A DNA stretch of 64,000 nt from Flavihumibacter soli (lineage in GTDB: Bacteria; Bacteroidota; Bacteroidia; Sphingobacteriales; Sphingobacteriaceae): the NCBI RefSeq assembly GCF_010692725.1, contig NZ_JAAFZB010000091.1, positions 1 through 64,000 of the forward strand. The letters run 5' to 3'. Below, one piece after another: positions 61,226 through 64,000 of the stretch. The translations under genes and the position numbers were made by a program. The number at the start of each line of letters is the position of its first letter. Within the stretch, counting starts at the first letter, position 1. The notes below the pieces were generated by a model. The model was not told the origin of the DNA. It saw nothing but the letters and a program-made list of their open reading frames with translations, and made no database searches.

Positions 61226-62455
61226 ATGAAAAAATCAGGCTTACTGCTATTTGCTGCAATGCTTATTATGACTCAAAGCGTTCTGCTGGCTTCTGGTTCC
61301 GAGGAGAACATCAACTCTCCGAAGAAAGGGATTACGACAGGCGCTGATCAGACGGATAAATATCTTGGCTATCTCAAGGGAAAGCGGGTGGCAATGGTAG
61401 CAAACCAAACCTCCATTATTGGTAACAAACTGAGTGTAGACAGCCTGCTAAGCCTGGGTGTAAATATTGTCAAGGTATTCGGGCCCGAACATGGCTTTCG
61501 AGGTAACGCAAGCAACGGTGCCAGGGTCGGCGATGAAGTGGACTCAAAAACCGGGATCCCTATCATTTCCCTTTACGGAAGGAACGAAAAGCCTACAAAA
61601 CAACAGTTAGCCGACGTTGACCTTGTCATCTTCGATATCCAGGATGTAGGATGCCGTTTTTACACAAACATCAACACGTTGGAGTATGTGATGGAGGCCT
61701 GCGCAGAAAACAATAAAGAACTGATGATCTTCGATCGGCCAAATCCCAATGGCTACGTGATCGATGGCCCGACATTGGAGGACAAATACAAATCAGGAAT
61801 TGGTATTCACCGGATCCCAATGACTCATGCCATGACTATCGGGGAGTTTGCACAAATGCTGAACGGAGAAAATTATATTGAGAACGGAAAATGCAGGCTG
61901 AAAATCATCAAGCTTGCCAACTACGACCACTCGATGGAGTACGATCTTCCGGTCAACCCTTCTCCCAATCTGAATACCCAGCAATCAATACTGCTATACC
62001 CAAGCCTTTGCTGGTTCGAAGGAACGATCATCAACGAAGGCAGAGGCACAAAGTCGCCATTCGCAATTCTGGGGGCACCAGGGTTAAAGGGCCGTTATGA
62101 ATTTTCTTATAAACCGGTATCAATTCCCGGAATGAGCGAGTCCCCGCAGCACAAAGACCAGCAATGCTATGGGATCGATCTGCGTGAATATGATACGGAT
62201 AAGTTGCGAAAATCGGGACAGGTTAACCTGGGCTGGCTGATAGAATTATACAATGCTTATCCTGAAAAAGATAAGTTTTTCCCTGTTAACGCTCAAACAG
62301 GTAGAGCAACCTTTGACCTTCGCTCGGGCAATGCGAAGTTGCGGGAACAGATCATCGCCGGGGTGCCGGAGTCGGAGATCAGGAAAAGCTGGGAACCGGG
62401 ATTAAAAGCGTTTAAGCAAATGCGCGCAAAATACCTGCTCTACCCGGATAAATAA
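61226..62455 (+). CDS. namZ: Exo-beta-N-acetylmuramidase NamZ-type (DUF1343) protein
   Basis: A 409-residue protein with a signal peptide (MKKSGLLLFAAMLIMTQSVLLAS). It carries family DUF1343 landmarks: KRVAMVANQTSIIG, VKVFGPEHGFRGNASNGARV, IISLYGRNEKPT, LVIFDIQDVGCRFYTNINTLEYVMEA, IFDRPNPNG and CWFEGTIINEGRGTKSPFAILGAP. NamZ enzymes (GH171) remove N-acetylmuramic acid from peptidoglycan fragments, so a role in cell-wall recycling or scavenging is likely. It stands alone, with no sugar transporter beside it. Confidence 0.9.
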   Translation: MKKSGLLLFAAMLIMTQSVLLASGSEENINSPKKGITTGADQTDKYLGYLKGKRVAMVANQTSIIGNKLSVDSLLSLGVNIVKVFGPEHGFRGNASNGARVGDEVDSKTGIPIISLYGRNEKPTKQQLADVDLVIFDIQDVGCRFYTNINTLEYVMEACAENNKELMIFDRPNPNGYVIDGPTLEDKYKSGIGIHRIPMTHAMTIGEFAQMLNGENYIENGKCRLKIIKLANYDHSMEYDLPVNPSPNLNTQQSILLYPSLCWFEGTIINEGRGTKSPFAILGAPGLKGRYEFSYKPVSIPGMSESPQHKDQQCYGIDLREYDTDKLRKSGQVNLGWLIELYNAYPEKDKFFPVNAQTGRATFDLRSGNAKLREQIIAGVPESEIRKSWEPGLKAFKQMRAKYLLYPDK

Positions 62456-62546
62456 TTCGGGAGTTCTGATTCGGCTGCCTGAACAGCTGCTTCGATGACC
62501 TAAAAAGCTTTAAGACTGACTCTGGTTTTATTAGAGGAGTCATTAT

Positions 62547-63140
62547 CTATTGGCCAGCCTCCTCATGAACTAATTTTTTCTCGATCCGGCGGTCGGGCAG
62601 GAACCAGATAATTGCAACCAGGATGTAAAGTCCGAAGCTGACCCATGAATTAAATAGGGCCAGCAACATCGCTGTCACATAAATAAATACTGACAATTTC
62701 CCTTTATTGCCTTTCCCTACTGCCTGAGCCAGTTCCGATTTTGAGCCGTGGTGTTTGATGAGCACATTCGACAGAATTGAATACGCCAGTGCGTTCATCA
62801 ACAGTACGAACCCATAGAGGAACACCGGCCATTTTGAAAAATGGTTCTCTCCCATCCAGCCTGTAACGAATGGGATCAGTGAAAGCCAGAAAAGCAAATG
62901 AAGGTTTGCCCATAAAGTAATCCCGTTAACGGAGTGCACGGTCTGAAGCATATGATGGTGATTATTCCAGTATATGCCAATATAGGCGAAGCTCAGGCAA
63001 TAACTGATAAAGACCGGCACCAGGGGTTGCAGTGATGCAAGATCGGCACCATGCGGAGCTTTCATTTCCAGCACCATAATTGTGATAATAATGGCGATCA
63101 CTCCATCACTGAAAGCTTCAAGCCGTCCTTTTCCCATCAT
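62547..63140 (-). CDS. TMEM175-family potassium channel-like protein
   Basis: A 197-residue membrane protein with the TMEM175 signature R-x3-FSDGV-x-AI near residue 6 (RLEAFSDGVIAIIITIMVLEMK). About five hydrophobic helices follow, including FISYCLSFAYIGIYWNNHHHMLQ. Bacterial TMEM175 proteins are tetrameric, weakly K+-selective channels with the FSD motif in TM1. The length is typical. Two adjacent ATGs are possible starts. Function is by family inference. Confidence 0.85.
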   Translation of the reverse strand: MMGKGRLEAFSDGVIAIIITIMVLEMKAPHGADLASLQPLVPVFISYCLSFAYIGIYWNNHHHMLQTVHSVNGITLWANLHLLFWLSLIPFVTGWMGENHFSKWPVFLYGFVLLMNALAYSILSNVLIKHHGSKSELAQAVGKGNKGKLSVFIYVTAMLLALFNSWVSFGLYILVAIIWFLPDRRIEKKLVHEEAGQ

Positions 63141-63237
63141 GCACTAAATTTATAAAATTTATTAAAACATGGTGAAACTATAATTCAGACCACCATGTTC
63201 TCCTGCAAGAGCTACCATCTACGAATAGAATCAGGGC

Positions 63238-63867
63238 ATGGAATTAAAAAAAATTTTTAACGGTATCGTCCGGGAGTTTAAAGTCCTGACTGGCGATAAA
63301 CCCAAAAACAGGGAGTACAGTAATGAAAATTCCTTTCCGGATGAAGGAAGTGCTAAAAAGGCATTCGAGGAGTCAAAGCGGAAGCTGTTTGATGTAAATG
63401 GCTGGTCGGCCATGGAAGGCATCAATTCGAAATTTACACTCTATTCGAAAGAAGGCAAGCTTGCAAATCATGGGCTAAAGCCGGGCTATTTTATCAGGAT
63501 CGAATTACCTGGGCCGCCCGTCGAAAACTGGGTCCGGATCACTGCTGTGAAGAACGAACCGGAGCTTGCTGAGTTTACAGTGCACCCGAGCGAAAAGCCA
63601 GCGGAGAAATCAAATCCGGACGCCGAAGTAAAGCACTTTTTCGCTAAGGAAGCCAGCAGTACTTTCCGGGTAACCAGGACAGGGAGCGTATTGCATGCTT
63701 TTGAGATCGGTCGCAATGAACTGATCAACAACCAGGGAGAGGAATCAGGTGATCGCCAGCTTTTAAATACCCTGATAGCAGAAGGCGGCTGGGCAGGTTT
63801 TCAGAAGATTCAGTGGGATAAGCTAACAAAATACCTGGTACACTCAGATGATGTTGAGACAAAATAG
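63238..63867 (+). CDS. Conserved protein of unknown function
   Basis: A 209-residue soluble protein without a signal peptide. Blocks such as DVNGWSAMEGINSKFTLYSKEGKLAN, PGYFIRIELPGPPVENWVRI and KHFFAKEASSTFRVTRTG look like compact beta-rich domains. I do not recognise a family. It is divergent from the TMEM175 gene, with a 97-nt gap. The coherent reading frame supports it as a real gene. Confidence 0.6.
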   Translation: MELKKIFNGIVREFKVLTGDKPKNREYSNENSFPDEGSAKKAFEESKRKLFDVNGWSAMEGINSKFTLYSKEGKLANHGLKPGYFIRIELPGPPVENWVRITAVKNEPELAEFTVHPSEKPAEKSNPDAEVKHFFAKEASSTFRVTRTGSVLHAFEIGRNELINNQGEESGDRQLLNTLIAEGGWAGFQKIQWDKLTKYLVHSDDVETK

Positions 63868-64000
63868 AAGCGTCACCGGTGCATTCTGATGTCATCAGGG
63901 GTAAACCTTCGTGCGAAAAAATAATCTAATCTGTGGAATGGGCATCAGGAATGCATCCTAATGAAAGATTATTCTTAGCTAAAATTTACTCCATGAAAAA

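Noticed and set aside
1-64000. tRNA, rRNA, tmRNA, insertion sequences and prophage genes
   Set aside because: I looked through the intergenic regions and the proteins and found none that I could support. tRNA detection by eye is not reliable, so a tRNA search program should be run.
63993-64000. ATG near the right edge
   Set aside because: It may begin a gene that runs out of the window (ATGAAAAA), but seven bases give no support for a call.

Overview
The window looks like a chromosome segment from a Bacteroidota bacterium of the Sphingobacteriaceae type (Pedobacter/Mucilaginibacter-like). Several promoters match the Bacteroidota consensus TTTG-N19-TAnnTTTG. Many proteins belong to families common in that group: PagL-like acyloxyacyl hydrolases, a split UshA-type 5'-nucleotidase, an M42 peptidase, a NamZ/DUF1343 muramidase and long-tailed ribosomal proteins. 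This placement is by pattern recognition only; no database search was possible.

Layout. 1-480: three tandem minus-strand promoters that probably drive a strongly expressed operon, perhaps rRNA, just outside the window. 483-13130: housekeeping and accessory genes: an RsmF-like rRNA methyltransferase, a three-gene FAD-oxidoreductase operon, LemA plus two TPM-domain proteins, a NUDIX hydrolase, dnaA, a four-gene operon (DUF-type membrane protein, acyl-CoA mutase, two halves of a 5'-nucleotidase) and an IscA-like Fe-S protein. 13157-17405: a tandemly duplicated pair of a PagL-like outer-membrane hydrolase and an ABC permease, with the second permease reduced to a remnant. 17436-35060: a large outer-membrane barrel protein with a possible kinase-like N-terminus, pruA, carbonic anhydrase plus SulP transporter, acyl-CoA carboxylase beta, M42 and S9 peptidases, a HerA-like ATPase and a nucleotidyltransferase. 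35073-36986: dnaK.

37473-52423 is an unbroken minus-strand run of 29 genes, rplC to rplQ (the merged S10, spc and alpha operons). It includes two genes, rpmD and rpmJ, found by hand translation. The str operon (rpsL-rpsG-fusA-rpsJ) lies at 57388-60848. About 5 kb separates rpsJ from rplC. That segment carries a coiled-coil membrane protein, a repeat-tailed lipoprotein, an S41 peptidase and a prephenate dehydrogenase that closely resembles fungal TYR1. After the str operon come a NamZ-type muramidase, a TMEM175-type channel and a conserved unknown.

Points that deserve most attention: the fungal-type TYR1 homologue inside a split ribosomal operon; the duplicated and decaying PagL/permease locus; the kinase-like motifs in the 852-residue barrel protein; a 20-bp-arm hairpin between rpsN and rpsH; a nested inverted repeat at 22602-22673; and the promoter array at the left edge. 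No CRISPR array, insertion sequence, prophage, tRNA or rRNA gene was seen.
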